Assembly (NCBI GenBank): GCA_019096065.1
Contig: JAGUCH010000004.1
Coordinates: forward strand, 8,308,001-8,372,000
DNA: 64,000 nt
Origin: Paracyclopina nana
Taxonomy: Eukaryota; Arthropoda; Copepoda; Cyclopoida; Cyclopettidae
Direction of reading: 5' to 3'
Shown here: positions 33,975 through 64,000 of the stretch, piece after piece
Layout: each line of letters opens with the position of its first letter
Position numbering within the stretch: the first letter of the stretch is position 1
Notes under the pieces: generated by a model
The model's input: only the letters and a program-made list of their open reading frames with translations
What the model was told of the DNA's origin: nothing
The model's database searches: none
Made by a program: the position numbers and the translations under genes

Positions 33975-36160
33975 ATAGCCATGCTTTCCTAAAATTACCT
34001 TTTTAGCTGTCAGGGTCAACCTAACTTATTAGCCGTGTGGCCCGGTAGTAGTAATTTTTTGGCTCTGCCCACAACAGCAGTAGCACGTAGAATATTGATT
34101 GAAATTCTAGGACGTATAACGCATAATGCGCCAAATTCAAGGAAATACTCGCGAAAGCCATTTCACGCCTGAGTAGAAACGCAAATATGCAGGCTTCTTT
34201 GTCAAGATTTGGCAGCTAGTGCGTGAAAACATTTACCGCCGTATTTTATGCCAATCAAAATACACCGTGAATACATCTAATTAAACCTGACGTAGCAATG
34301 TCTTGAAAGAATGCACTCAAAGAAATCAATGTGGAGTGATTAGGCGCGGTTACTTTGAGGCTTGAATCATTATTTCTGTGCGTAATTCATGGTTCAAAAG
34401 GACAAGATGCTCTACTTATTTCTAGAGAATAAAAACTTACTTACATGGTCGATTACTTTTCAGGTTTTTTCCTAGAGTTGGAAGAAAAAGAAAATACAGC
34501 CGATACAGATCTAAATGCACGACGCAGTTTTAAAGCCAATCCGAGACTTACATGTACATGCAATGCATATAAGCTAATGCATTTGAAAAAGTTCTGTGAA
34601 TTATTGCCACTGCCATTTGAGAATGGTGTGTAAAAGTTGTTTCCTTATCTCGATTAAAAGTCATGGCCATGCCCACAGGTAAATATACAGGATCGATACA
34701 AAATAGCGTAATATTCGTCTTGGGAGTCCCAGTGGCACCTCCAACATATTACTTTTCCTTCAAAAGTGAAAAAACAACTATTTCCGAAGGCTTTGCCTCG
34801 GAGGAGGAAATACGTGTGGCTTCTTAATTGAGTCCACTGAAGCTTCTCTTGTTGATTGCAAAGGTTGAATGCTTTCTTGACACATCTCTTGTGCCAGAGC
34901 CAAGTTCAACCAGCTGCTCTTGCTTTCCTACTGTCTGGCATGGCTTGAATCAAATTCATGCCTTACAAGGCTACTAGAAATTGAAATCTTGGATTGAGAA
35001 GCTCGAAATGTATCCATCTGTATATTCTATTTTGAGGCGGAATCGATCGATCTAAGGATACACAATCTTTTTGCATCAAACATGGTGCTGCTTTCTCCTG
35101 TATTTGTCTTGACATGGTATGTAAGATATGTATGCCTCAAATACAAGAGTTTAACGATGAAATCAAAAGGCACGCGTAAATGTACCAGTAGCATGATAAT
35201 GATAATAGAGCGGACTTTGTTGGTATATGGGTCAATATGCTGTACATTGGCCCCAAGTGTAATTGATCTATATTGTAGTAGGAACAGTTTCCGATTTCCC
35301 CGGCCAACGATGATGAATTTATCCAAGTTGACTGTGGCACATTTTCATTGCATTTGTCAAAAGAAGAGTTGACTCTCCCACTAGCCATTCTGCGCTTGAC
35401 ATGAAAGGATATACTTCCGTAGAATAACACATTGTGACATTAACTGTTGCACAGTGGGAGCCTTAATGTAATACATTTCACTTGCAGCTTTTACATTTAT
35501 GCAAATGGAAACTACTCCCACTCTTGCTTTATTGCCACAATAATAATGCATAATACGTGAGAGCAAATTGCTTCTTAAAGGTGCTATATACGCTGCATTG
35601 CATTGTTGAGAATACCGACCAAGAACGCGTAGTATTTCATCAAACAAGTGAGATCTGCGAGTGTAAACAAAACTGGGGATTAAAGATCAGCTTTTTTCGA
35701 AGCTTGCGTTTGTGATACTCCACTTTCGTGGAAGTAGAGGAGTCATCACGTGGTAGCACTATTATTGCATAGCCGATTCGAATTTTAAGGGAGAATCCAG
35801 TTTCCATGCCTATCTAAGCCAGTTGGCTAGGTCAATGAGCATCCATTTTTAAATGTACGTAAAAGTTGCTTTGTTATCTCCATCTACGCAAATGTGATGC
35901 TTTTCCCGAAATTTATATAGTTGCCACACACTTTTTTATTTTTCGAAGCTTGAAGTGCCCACTATGATAGCCACAACATTATATTTATACAAATTATATA
36001 CCCAGCCTTGCTGTGGCCTCTCCAGTAAACAATTTGAATTCAAGTTTGCTGTTTTGGATCAAGTTTACACGACGACGATGATATGACTGGAAGATGACAA
36101 ACTTGCCAAACACACGCCAACGCAACGCAGTAGAAGACAGTAGAAATCGGAATCTCGAGT
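33975..36160. other. Intergenic, no gene recognised
   Basis: About 2.2 kb between two genes transcribed away from each other (the channel on minus, PDE4 on plus). It should hold both upstream control regions. Only short, unsupported open frames are present. Confidence 0.5.
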
Positions 36161-36164
36161 GATC

Positions 36165-36343
36165 ATGGAGGCATTCAAGCATAGAGCTGCGGAATTTCGC
36201 ACCAGATCTTCATCCCTGATCCTGCCTAATCGAAGGAAAAGGTCGGGAACGTCACCAATCATCATTCACCATGCTCCAATCATCAAGCACAACCAGTTAA
36301 TCTACAACTTTTTCACAAGTGGAGAAGCTTTGCACCACACCAA
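36165..36343 (+). CDS. Candidate distal first exon of the plus-strand PDE4
   Basis: ATG 36165 opens a 59-codon basic and Ser-rich segment (EFRTRSSSLILPNRRKRSG) ending in ACCAA followed by GTAAGA, a strong donor in phase 2. That phase joins the UCR1 exon at 41730 to give [14 protein letters not shown] and an isoform of about 747 residues. Evidence is only the open frame, donor strength and phase, so it may be wrong. Confidence 0.4.
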
Positions 36344-37798
36344 GTAAGATTGGCATGCTAACTTTCTGCTAAAATTGTGTGGAGTTTTTCGCCAGATGCA
36401 ACAATTACTAACGCTAACACTTTTCATTACAAACGTAATCAGTTTCGCTCCCAAAAGCCAAGTACAAAAGAAAACCAGCTTGCCAACAGGAAAGAGGTTT
36501 CCTGCTGTATTTTGTATCCTCGTTTTGCTCTAATCTATGCTACATCCAGCATTTGGCCGCAAACCAACGCATGAAAGGAGGCCGTAATATCAAAGAAATA
36601 TTATGATGAGATAGCTTAGTTGAAAGTCAGGAGGCATTGCCAAAGATGCCTCATTTTGGTGGCCAAAAAAATGCATCAAGTTGATGCCCAAATTAAAGCA
36701 AGAATGCAACGGTTGACGCAGCCATCGCGCCACAAAAACTGTTGAAAAACTCGTGAGTCTAGAATCTATGGCGCCATAAAGACCGTTGGCAATTCTGAGC
36801 GAAAATCCAGGCGCCAGGAGGTCTACGCTCAGATCCCTGAAAACTGGCGTAGCATGAAAAATGAGCCAAATACAGACTGAATGAGACAATTGCGAAACCG
36901 CCCAAATAAACAGAGCTGAATGGAAGAATGGGAAAGAAGAAGAAGAAAGACGGATCTGCATGCGAGAGAATCGCGAGAGCAAAAGAGCGAGAGAGAGAAT
37001 TCCAGTCGCGCTGTTTCACCCAACGCTCAAAGGACATAGGCATCTGATACACCTCAATTTGGGATTTTACGCCGGGCAATATGGATAAAATGGATTTTTG
37101 GTCGAAAGCAAAGTGAATGGAAACGTGAGTAATTTTAACATTCTCGTAAAAAAATATCAATGCAAGATAGCTCTGCTAGCTATTGCTTTCTTTTTGATAC
37201 ATGCATAATTTAGCGAATTTTTTTAGCGACATTTTGCATCATTCTATACCTGGTGATGAAATTAGCCTTGCATTTTCGATGTACACGATGCATCATGAAT
37301 AAATCATCCCCACCAACTTTGTGTGAAGTATAGGCTGTAATGCAAATGAAAGCTACACTATAGAAAGCGTCTCATTTTTCCAAGCACGTATTTTATAGCT
37401 TGGCTTAGCTAAATCTCATCATCATACAACCCAGTACCCGGGTACAAGAGGCCATGGTTTCGGCCTCTAAAATCTCACGAGCATAAAATTGATCAAGTGC
37501 CAAAGTCGCGGGGGAATTTTTAAGGGAGCTTGCATTTTTTTCCGTCAACTCAGCGCAACAAAGGCCAGAGTGGGCGGACCGATTGGCATTTCGCGAGAAA
37601 TCCATCCTTCTTATTTGCAGGACCGGAAAATGTCCGAAGACTGCATGAAAGTGGCGAAAAATAACTTGAAGGTAAAAGATGTTGAAATTGTTATCAATGA
37701 ATGCAATGATAGCGTATTTTTTCCAATAGGTGAGTCGGTTGACTTCGCGGGACGCCTTTTTGGCCAGTTGCCCCGAAGACAGCAGCAGCTCAGCTTTT

Positions 37799-39106
37799 AT
37801 GGATGCGGGCAAATTGCGGAGCTCAGCTGAGCTGGCTCAGCAGCCGAGCAGTGATTACGTCACCACGCGCAAGTTGTCCGTGGTGGGGCGGAGTTTTGCC
37901 GTGCAAAGCCCCATAGTGCCCGCGATTGCCCTGTCGGCGACCACTTCTCTGGACCAGCCCAACGAAGACCCAAACTTGCTGGCAGGTAGGACATTTGCAT
38001 GCATGTATTTATCAAGATTTGCACCTAGCTATCATCTTCAAAGGAAGATTTGAGCAGAAATCTCATAAAGCCTCTCTCTCTCTCTCTGGAAGAGCTGGCG
38101 GGTGAGATTTATGCAAAAAACTTGGGCTACATGAAAGTTGGGCCCTTGAAAGGCTGGCAACTTTGATCAACACTCCAGCGACACGACACTTTCTATTTAG
38201 ATATCCAAATTCGAAAGGCCTGGGGATTTTTGAGCATGCATCCCCAAGGGCAAACATCGTGATGTCACAACCTGAAACCAGGCATTTTCAGGCACTAATT
38301 GTCAATTCATTTGCAGGCCACCTGGCTCTTCGAAGGACGTCTTCCCACAAAGTGAGGGGAAATCGTCGATCCCAATGCTCAGACGAGTCCAATCGTCGGT
38401 CAAAGCACCACCTTGGACCCAGTGATTACCGCAATCCACGCGTGACTCAGCGAAGCTTTGACAGCAGCAATTCTTCCGGATCCTCATTGCTCGTTTTGCC
38501 TCATGGATCATCCACTGGCAGACGAAGAAGCTTCATTCACCAGGAAAGCATTGACATTGACTGATAACAAAAATCACTTTTTTTATCCGAAATCCAGCTC
38601 GAGTGCAGTTTTCACAGCTCAGCAACACATTTACATACTTTTGAAATAGAACTGAGGAGCAAGTCAGCAAACCTTAGCCCCCTTTGCTAGCCGAAAAAGC
38701 GCAGGATGCATTATTTTTAACTTTTATGACAAAACCAATTTAAAATTCTTGAACTCGGCTGATCATCAGTCAATAACAAAAACTTAATATTTTTTCCACT
38801 ACTCAGGAGCATTTGGCCTGCCTAACTGAGTTGTTTTTGTGCTGAAATTAAAGTTGCTTAAGGTAGGGATTTTGTTGCATCAGTCAATGTCGGTTATGAT
38901 CAGTTTGACTGGGGACCAAGCAATGGCCAAGGCAGTGCAAGCAGCAGCTGTGAAAAGTCCAACTATGAGCCCTTATTATATGGTGATCATGGCAAAAACA
39001 ACAACAACCGCAAAAACCACGTGCTTCTCTTGCCACCACGTGTCATTGTGTCCAGAGGCTCCAGCGTTGGCTCAGCAAATTCCAGCTTCGACTCTCAGCC
39101 CGCAGA
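37799..39106 (+). CDS. Candidate N-terminal exons of a long PDE4 isoform
   Basis: Exon 37799-37985 starts at ATG and ends in phase 1 (NLLA-g, donor GTAGG). Exon 38884-39106 begins in phase 1 and ends in phase 2 at a near-consensus GTAAGT donor, reading NVGYDQFDWGPSNGQG to SSFDSQPA. Joined to the UCR1 exon at 41730 they make an 824-residue long isoform in a single frame. The second exon has strong coding character, and its phase fit to UCR1 is good support. The first exon's link is less certain, because an exon at 38318 competes for it. Confidence 0.55.
38318..38564 (+). CDS. Candidate alternative exon ending in RRRSFIHQESIDID and a stop
   Basis: A TTTGCAG acceptor at 38317 opens a phase-1 frame that joins exon 37799-37985 and reads about 80 residues to a TGA at 38564. 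Its end (GRRRSFIHQESIDID) looks loosely like the UCR1 protein kinase A motif of the same gene ([14 protein letters not shown]). If used, it would give a short protein of about 145 residues or act as a poison exon. Function is unknown. Confidence 0.35.
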
Positions 39107-41729
39107 GTAAGTTGAGTTTTCCGACCCAAAAAAGGCTTGATTAAAAATGCAGTATAATAAGGTAGGTAATGCTGTTGTTAAGGTTGAAAGGGGAAGAAGT
39201 TGGGCTAGCTCATCACTTATTCACCAGAGACTTTGCTGCTGAAGCAAAAGGAGAAAAACAACAATTCGTGCAATGGTCAACGCAATTTTTCATGGAAATA
39301 GGTTGATTTTTGAATTTGATGCCCCTTTTCCAACATGCAGGGGTCCACTTCAAAAACACTCAAAGTTTCTACACTTGTCAGGTAAACTGAAAGCTTTCAG
39401 TGGAGGCCTCAACCATTTCCAATTTGCAATGGAAAAGGTGGAGAAAGATGTGGAAGCAGGCAAACTCACTTAAGAAAACACTTTTTTCAGCTGCATAAGA
39501 CTATTACAAATTGAGTCTAGCTTTTGGTTGAAGTAAAAGTACGTTTTTCTGGACTTGCCATGTTGTATTTTAGTATTTCTTATATTCAGCAAGGAGAGAC
39601 ACACACTTTTGTGCACTATCTTCAAAGGCAAGGTTAAAAATGAAAGAAAATTGGGGTAACTCTAGAAGAAGAAGGAGGAAAGAGAGATACTTTGTTGTTG
39701 ATGGCTTTTTCTCCATTAAAGGCTGGGAACTTTCATAATTGTAAAAGTTTTCTAAACCTTTCAATTTTCTTGAGGTCCATCGAATATCAGCTAAAGAAAC
39801 CTGTGCTTTTTTAAAAATGACACATACAATTCCGTGAAAATTGGCTCTCGGCAGTAGAAATTGAGGAATGAAGAAAGCTAACTGCTGATGAGTCATAATT
39901 ATGAATTTAGGTTAGCCAAGGGTTGAGCTTCCACGCACATGGTGGAGTTGATATTGATGAAAAGGACAAATATTTTAACTATCGAGTGCCAACGGTGCTA
40001 CAGCAGTCATTCTATTGATCAGTGAGTCACAAAAATTCTGTTGGCTAAAAACACTTGCAGTCATGAGTGAGTGTAGTGAAACATCAGAGCTAATATTGTT
40101 AAAGGCTTCGACACAGATGGAATTGGGAGTCATTGCACGAACAAGTGTGTGGGAATACCCATTTCAAGCCATATTGTACTGAGGAAAAAACCTGGACTGA
40201 GCTGAGGGTGTCATATATCAGCAGTCAGATAAAAAAGTGTCCATTCAGTTGCGCTAACCACTTGAATCAACCAAGTGAGTCACACACATAACTAAAACTT
40301 AATTTCACAACGGCAAAAGAAGCAATCCGTGGATTAAAAAAGTCCAAGCTTTGAATTTGGCACAGTTTTCTGCCACCCTTGAGGGCAGGTGTTTTTCTGC
40401 TGCTCTGTGATTGCACCTCACTGTAGTCGAGAGAGCAAACATTCAATTTTTTATTTACATTGACTCTCTGCAGCACTATTCAGAATTTGAACTCAACTGC
40501 GGCGAGGATCTGCGCTGAACATTGTAGTTATGTTATTTTTGACTCCACGCGAAAGGCCAATAGTTGTGAGGTGGAAGACTGAAAATGTGGCCAAAAGAAC
40601 AACCTACCACAGGCTTGTCAGCTGCCCTGCAGGAACACCAGCCTTCAGGTCAGTGTTGGCTTTTTTGAGCACTGTTCGGCCCAAATAACAGACTTGCACT
40701 CCCTAACGAAAAACCGGCATGGGAAGTGAAGAATAAGGTCAATTTGGCTTGGGTTTCAATCAAAAAGGGTTATAGTTTCTCTCGTCATATTTGTGGCAGG
40801 AAATGAAAGGATTCTCATTTCCCTTCACAACTCACAGCACTCACTTTGAAAAGCCAAACAAATCCCAGATTTGGAGCATGCTGTATTAGGCAAAAGAAGG
40901 AAAATGGTGTCATCTTTTTGGTAAACTCAATTTAAGTTGTCTGAGGGGACATTTGCCATATATATTAGCCTAAATCCCATTGGCAAACAATTCTTCTTGA
41001 TGATAAGAAGACGGAGAGACACAATTCCCTTGTTTCAGCTTGGTCAAACTCATTATGACTGTATCAATAATGCAGCTCGTTGTAGCGGTAGGATAGCCAG
41101 AGATTGATGTTTCCTCAGCCTTCTCATATTTCTGAGTTAGACATTATTATCCATCTTGCTGCCTAGCTCCTTCTCCTTCCCCCATTAGTTCCTAACCAGC
41201 AGTGAAACTGTCAAGGCCTACCAAAAATGGACAGAAGAAGGAGATCCAGTTTGCAAGTGCCAGTGACTTTTGGCTTTAGCAAGCCAACTGTTGCCACTAA
41301 GCAGGTTGCTGATACCTTCCGCCCAAGTTTCAAGCATTTTTAAAGCAAGGAAAAATGGCGTTTTTCGGCCAATCTCCGCCCGCAGCTTTCAACTTTGAAG
41401 CAGGCAATGGCTGAAACTTGGGTGCATGGCAATAATCATCATCATCATCAGCTGGGTCATGCTGGCTGTAGCAAGTACCAACGCCGGTCGAGTCTACAGG
41501 TCACGATGCTCTTGAGTCAGCTCAGGACCAGCAATCTCCTCCAGGACTCCTTAAGGAGTGACGAGTGCTTGAACGCCAATGCCACGCCTCCCTCTTCTTG
41601 GGTGTGGCAGAATAGGGAGACGCGCCACAAAATGCGCAAAACTTCCCTGTTTTCCTGCCTTGACCAAGACTCCATGTGCAATATCCAGCATCCGTTGCGA
41701 TCCATTTCATAAAAGATTTTGTCTTGCAG

Positions 41730-50828
<9,099 letters not shown>

Positions 50829-51109
50829 CATGTCTCCTACTAACCTGTGTGTGCTAGCGATGCTAACCCCCTACTTCGCATACATCTTTGAATTCATCAA
50901 ATAGACTTTCTCCCTTACAATTTAGACTGATGCCTTGCATGCCCTGGTGTCGAGAATACATACTGATGGAATACAACTATAATCAAGAAGATTACTTAAA
51001 AGTGTACTACAACTACGCTTACATAAAAAAAATCAGAGCCATAGTTTACAACTCATTTTTGAGAGGTGTATTATACTTCATCTATATATAATAATATAGA
51101 TATAGGAAA

Positions 51110-51115
51110 AATAAA
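51110..51115 (+). terminator. Polyadenylation signal AATAAA, plus-strand PDE4
   Basis: AATAAA lies 282 bp after the plus-strand stop, in an AT-rich tract. On the minus strand ATTAAA at 51195-51190 could serve the converging gene, so the two transcripts may end close together without much overlap. Confidence 0.5.
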
Positions 51116-51330
51116 AAGACTTCATCTTATAAGTACTCCTCTATCTAACAGTTGATAAAATGCCATTTTGGTTGCCTGCACCAAGCATTTTTAATAAGCA
51201 CACTATGCTTACTTTTTAAAAAGTGTGTTGTCAAATCAAAAAGAAATTCTTCATGGTCCTTGTGCATCTTCTTTGCCTGCTTGAACACTCTAGCAGCCAC
51301 TTGCATAATTTCAAATATGTAACTTATCAC

Positions 51331-61072
<9,742 letters not shown>

Positions 61073-63250
61073 ATGGAAAATCACAGCTGCCTTTGCTCAA
61101 TGCTCGTGAAAAGGTTCTCCTCTGCTCGATGTTCATAAATCAGGCTTGCATAATAATCGTGTGACAGCTGGTTATAATGCTACGCTCTCGAGATCCAAGA
61201 TCAACCAAGGCTGCAACAGCTTATTTTTCTTAGGGAACCTGTAACCTTTCATTTTTAAGCCCTTAAGGGCAGCTAGCAGGTTTAGTGCTTCTAAATAATG
61301 TGTAACCAGACATTTGTCTACTTTAAGGACCTCGGTGAACAAAGTGTCAAATGACCTATTTTCTCTTATGTCTAAGCTTGAGCTTGGCTTTCACATCTCT
61401 CTAAAGTATCTATGAAAAAATGTCCTGGTCAAACGGTTCGCATGACTTGCAACTTCTTCCTTAGTTTCGGCTGGCCGCGAAATTCAGGAAAAACAAAAGC
61501 TGCGTTTACACCATGAAAAGGCACTTTTATTTGTGGCATGTCTGCAATCAGTTAAGCATGCAATGTCACAGGTAAAAAAAAGTAAAAAAGGAAACATGCG
61601 AAGCAACATCCAGAAGAGAATCTCATATGACGTCTTTTACTTTCTCTATCATAAATATCTTCGTCAAACCGATATGTTCCGAAGAAAAGTATGATTCCTG
61701 AAAGATTTACTTGATTTCATGGAGTATACTTGTACAGCTGCTCCTTGAAAACGCATATTGGTTTTCTTAAGCCTGTTTTCCCCGGTGTGCAAGGCAAAAG
61801 TTTCCTCTTTTCAGCTAGCTTGACACAAAGTTGAGAGGCCTGAAGAACAGTATTTTAAACTGGAGCAGCCAGTGGTCTAATTCCGGACCAAACTACGCTC
61901 TCTCTATACCTTTGTGAATATTTAGGAGCTCTCTAGATTATTGATGAACCCTGTTAATTGAGCCTAATATTGAAAGGCTGGCACATGCAGCTGATTAAAT
62001 CACGGATCAGTAGTTGTCACAGCAGAAACTGGTTGGGAGCAAACGCAGACAAATGGCGATGAGCACTTTGGTCACACTGCTGTTGAAGCATGTAAAAATA
62101 TGATTTTTTTGCGCACACTTTCCACAGGGAAAGGTCCTCAAGAACTGCGACTATGGAAAGCTCTGTTCTGGACGCATAGCTTCTCTGAGCTAGGTAAAAA
62201 GGAGAGAAGAAGCAGGCTGATTGTCAACTTGATCAATGCATGTCTTTCAATCAGCAGATATATTCTCCATCAAATCCACGAGAGAATTTTCAGCATGAGC
62301 AATGTCTGTCGTGATATTGGCTAATCAAAGTGCTCAAATTTGCTATGACTGTATCCATGTCACTTCAATATAATCAAAGGCAGTGAAGTTCATGGGTGTC
62401 GTAATGCCTTTTCAGCTACGTTTTGAGACGTCCCTGTATTTTATTACATATGAGCCATGTCATGTAGAGTAATTCTAACAAAAATTAGACGCTCTCAAAT
62501 GTGATGCCTGTAGTTATTAAAGTCATAATCTCGCTTCAGGCCCTAAACTCTGTTTCCCTTCTTTTTTTCAAGATAAGCACAACAACTACCTGTATCGGAT
62601 TCTGTGACGGTATTTTGATGATATGAAAAAAATATGTCTGAGCTAGTAGCATGATTACATATTACATGAACTGCATCTGAAAGGTTACACAATAGAGCTC
62701 TCTCTTATTTGCAAATTCGACGTGCTAAAATACTCTGTATGTTTACACATGCCATGATGAATGTATCCGGATGAATCAGGATACGCTTAGAGATGGAATT
62801 CGTAATCCATAATGCATTTTAGCGCTCCTCCGCGAGAAGTGCTTCTTTTGAATACAAATATCTGTGTCACCCATAAAATATGCTTTCATACGTATTCCGC
62901 AGCAAAATGTATTCCTTACAGACGCAGTTTCGATTTCATCTCGCTTTTGTACTAGAATCACAAAATAAAATGGAAGCATATCGATTGCTCTTAGAGAGCC
63001 TGCTTACTGAAAGAGGCACAACTTTTAAACCACCACGCAAAAGCTGTTGTAGTATGTAGTAATTCTACATAGGTTTGGGCTGTCTACCATAACTCCTGCA
63101 GCAATAAACAATGCGGGCTTCCACTATTTATTCATGGTTATATGGTATAGTTACCTAACTAGAAGGCAATTAATCATATGCTGTTATACACCGGAGCACA
63201 TACGTATTTAGAATACATTTGTACAATGTTTTTGTACACTTGTATTATTT
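61073..63250. other. No gene recognised; upstream region of the minus-strand PDE4
   Basis: About 2.2 kb of AT-rich sequence. I looked for a UCR1 first-half exon ([12 protein letters not shown]-like) on the minus strand and did not see one. It may contain 5' non-coding sequence of PDE4. Confidence 0.45.
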
Positions 63251-63254
63251 TCAA

Positions 63255-63385
63255 TTTAGCTTTTATTTTTTGGTAGCCTTTCTCCAATCTAGCCTTTGGC
63301 CAATTAGCCTTTCCCCATTTAGCCTTTAACCAATTAGCCTTACACCAAATTGCCTTTAACCGTTTAGCCTTTAACCAGTAGAGCC
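63255..63385. repeat. Degenerate AGCCTTT short tandem repeat
   Basis: Eight or so loose copies of CCAATTAGCCTTTAAC with variable length (15-18 bp). The rest of the window to 64000 shows no supported gene. Confidence 0.7.
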
Positions 63386-64000
63386 ATTTATAGTTGTACA
63401 ACAAATACAAAAGTGAAGGTATTCGGTGTAAGCCAACATTTTGCGTTTGCTATGTAGAAGTGTGTGATGTATTAGTTTTGAAAAATGATAATTAAGTCAG
63501 GCCATAACTTAATTTGCATAATAGGATTAGCGCTACAAGAGACGCCGCGGCATGATTGGAGCTCAGCCATAATTAAAATACACGCTGTTAGCTTTTCCAA
63601 AACTTGCTCAGTTTTCCAGTCTGAGAATGCTACTATTTTCATTAACGAGAAATGAAGTCGCAATTCCTATTTGACAGAGCTTATTACAAATTCCCGTTCG
63701 ATATCTTACATGTTTTCACTATGTATTTTCCTTAATGCAAATGTCAAATGGAACCTCGATCATCATGATATGAAGGAAACTGGGAAATTCTATCCCATGC
63801 TAAGGCCATCATCAGGGATTGACCTGCGGCTTATGAATGTTTCATAGGCTTTGTTTTCCTCGTCTTGCATGAGGCAAAGGCTTTGACCCTCAACAGCTCA
63901 AATGGCAGGAAAGGCCAGCCTCTCGGAGTCAAATTAAAATACAAAGGGGCCAGCTAATCTTAATTTGCTTTTTTCTGCCAAGGCCACAAATGCAGATGTG

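Noticed and set aside
37489-37830. 113-codon open frame overlapping the candidate PDE4 N-terminal exon
   Set aside because: Its composition is unremarkable, and the other frame (ATG 37799) ends at a donor whose phase fits downstream exons.
41395-41712. 105-codon open frame just upstream of the UCR1 exon
   Set aside because: No phase-2 donor was found that would join it to UCR1; part of it may be untranslated leader or intron.

Overview
This is a stretch of invertebrate animal nuclear DNA. Genes are split by mostly 50-70 bp GT-AG introns, with AATAAA polyadenylation signals and a BEL/Pao-type retroelement. The gene set is a Y-complex nucleoporin, a microsomal-type SDR, a many-Ig cell-surface receptor, a Cys-loop channel and two cAMP phosphodiesterase-4 genes. 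The Cys-loop protein recalls arthropod-lineage anion channels, so an ecdysozoan, perhaps a crustacean-like arthropod, is my best guess; this is weakly supported.

Layout. 1-~5100 (-): 5' part of a BEL/Pao LTR retrotransposon with an uninterrupted gag-protease-RT frame that runs off the left edge, its primer-binding site and a probable LTR. 5165-5490: a decayed copy of the 3' end of NUP85. 5553-7687 (-): NUP85. 7830-9003: fold-back inverted repeats and tRNA-derived (SINE-like) sequences. 9334-12894 (+): an unrecognised 1068-residue leucine-rich protein. 13366-14798 (+): retinol-dehydrogenase-like SDR. 15840-16310: 46-bp tandem array. 17122-21683: a 4.56-kb segment bounded by inverted repeats, filled with several unrelated tandem arrays that all carry the same TATTGGGACA-type motif. 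25157-25437: 21-bp hairpin-forming array. 26353-32146 (+): 16-Ig/FN3 transmembrane protein. 32216-33916 (-): Cys-loop channel, meeting the Ig gene tail to tail with 69 bp between stop codons.

36165-50828 (+) and 61072-51331 (-) are two complete PDE4 (dunce-like) genes lying tail to tail, with 502 bp between stop codons. Both keep UCR1, UCR2 and all catalytic residues, share nearly every intron position, and both keep two matching types of alternative N-terminal exon: a long-form exon ending in a TLSTSVLRIK-type motif and a UCR1-less exon ending in a CxCxxCx7C motif. They differ at the C-terminus: only the minus-strand copy has the conserved FQLTLHEED tail. Two perfect CREs (TGACGTCA) 11 bp apart lie upstream of one alternative first exon of the plus-strand copy, which would suit cAMP feedback control.

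Exon boundaries were read by eye from GT-AG signals and reading-phase agreement. For every PDE4, SDR, NUP85, Ig and channel model the exon lengths sum to a multiple of three. Boundaries could still be off by a base or, for alternative first exons, wrong. No similarity search was run; family names rest on recognised motifs.
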